A stretch of 64,000 nt of DNA. Source: Paenibacillus_G elgii_A. Its GTDB lineage: Bacteria > Bacillota > Bacilli > Paenibacillales > NBRC-103111. Both the position numbers and the translations under genes were made by a program. The notes under the pieces were generated by a model. It did no database searches. It was not told the origin of the DNA and was given only the letters and a program-made list of their open reading frames with translations. Below, in pieces: positions 63,863 through 64,000 of this stretch (position 1 is its first letter; the number at the start of each line of letters is the position of its first letter). The stretch is taken from positions 62,001 through 126,000 of the forward strand of contig JBHJMN010000005.1 in the NCBI GenBank assembly GCA_042219835.1, read 5' to 3'.

Positions 63863-64000
63863 ATGACCGCCGAAAAAGGGCCCTTCGATCAGCATTTCGA
63901 CAGTCTGGAAACGTTAGCCGAAACCATTAGCGAGGTGCTTCGGTGCCCGGTTACGATTGAAGACGCCAATCATCGGCTTGTCGCCTACAGCGTGCACGAC
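63863..64000 (+). CDS. PucR/CdaR-family regulator (5' part only)
   Basis: The window ends after 46 codons. They read SLETLAETISEVLRCPVTIE then DANHRLVAYS, the start typical of PucR-family purine-catabolism-type regulators, whose DNA-binding helix-turn-helix lies at the C terminus outside the window. ATG at 63863 has AAAGGAG 8-9 nt upstream. The target cannot be told from this part. Confidence 0.75.
   Translation, partial: MTAEKGPFDQHFDSLETLAETISEVLRCPVTIEDANHRLVAYSVHD

Noticed and set aside
1..64000. CRISPR arrays, tRNA or rRNA genes, complete insertion sequences, prophage
   Set aside because: No regularly spaced direct repeats, cloverleaf sequences, rRNA segments or intact transposase genes were recognised.

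Overview
The window looks like a chromosomal segment of a G+C-rich, Paenibacillus-like Firmicute. Supporting this are strong AGGAGG-type ribosome sites, Fur boxes of the Bacillus 7-1-7 type, a Btr-like AraC/binding-protein fusion, a DUF6376 lipoprotein, an iturin-type lipopeptide synthetase and many rho-independent terminators. No rRNA, tRNA, CRISPR array or complete insertion sequence was recognised. Most genes are on the minus strand.

Layout. 1-11.9 kb: the 5' part of a hybrid PKS/NRPS of MycA/ItuA type, running off the left edge, preceded by its malonyl transacylase and a promoter. 12.0-14.6 kb: a decayed cytochrome-bd-like subunit I gene, an orphan Tn554-type TnpC-like gene and an orphan NarL-type histidine kinase. 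14.7-19.1 kb: a cobalamin riboswitch controlling a B12-type ABC importer (permease, ATPase, lipoprotein) and a methyltransferase with an N-terminal rubredoxin-like zinc knuckle. 19.3-31 kb: a mixed region with a fascin-like secreted protein, a SEDS protein, DUF817, an ArsR/PhnB-like divergent pair, small membrane and unknown proteins, an alpha/beta hydrolase, an M36-like metalloprotease and a GH85 endo-beta-N-acetylglucosaminidase. 31-37 kb: a SWIM/SNF2 helicase, small exported or unknown proteins and a CPBP protease.

37.3-40.3 kb: a compact four-gene operon made of a BpsA/DUF43-like branched polyamine synthase with an added zinc ribbon, a GNAT acyltransferase, an FkbH glyceryl-ACP synthase and a discrete ACP. 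I know of no described pathway with this combination; it could make an acylated (for example glycerylated) polyamine, and it is the most interesting unit here. Upstream of it lie a small MutS2-KOW-like gene and a strongly palindromic intergenic region.

41.0-50.3 kb: an iron island with five Fur boxes: an ABC exporter-type protein, a truncated siderophore-binding lipoprotein, a Btr-like sensor-activator, a second AraC regulator and a coupled IrtAB/YbtPQ-like ABC pair. 50.4-51.8 kb: a CPA2 cation/proton antiporter behind a structured leader. 51.9-60.6 kb: an eight-gene minus-strand catabolic cluster (epimerase, DapA-like aldolase, M20 amidohydrolase, degenerate GGDEF/wHTH regulator, two TIM-barrel isomerases, two Gfo/Idh/MocA dehydrogenases) whose promoter carries a cre site and a palindromic operator. 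60.7-64 kb: unknown proteins, a GNAT gene remnant, an NhaC-type antiporter and the start of a PucR-family regulator.
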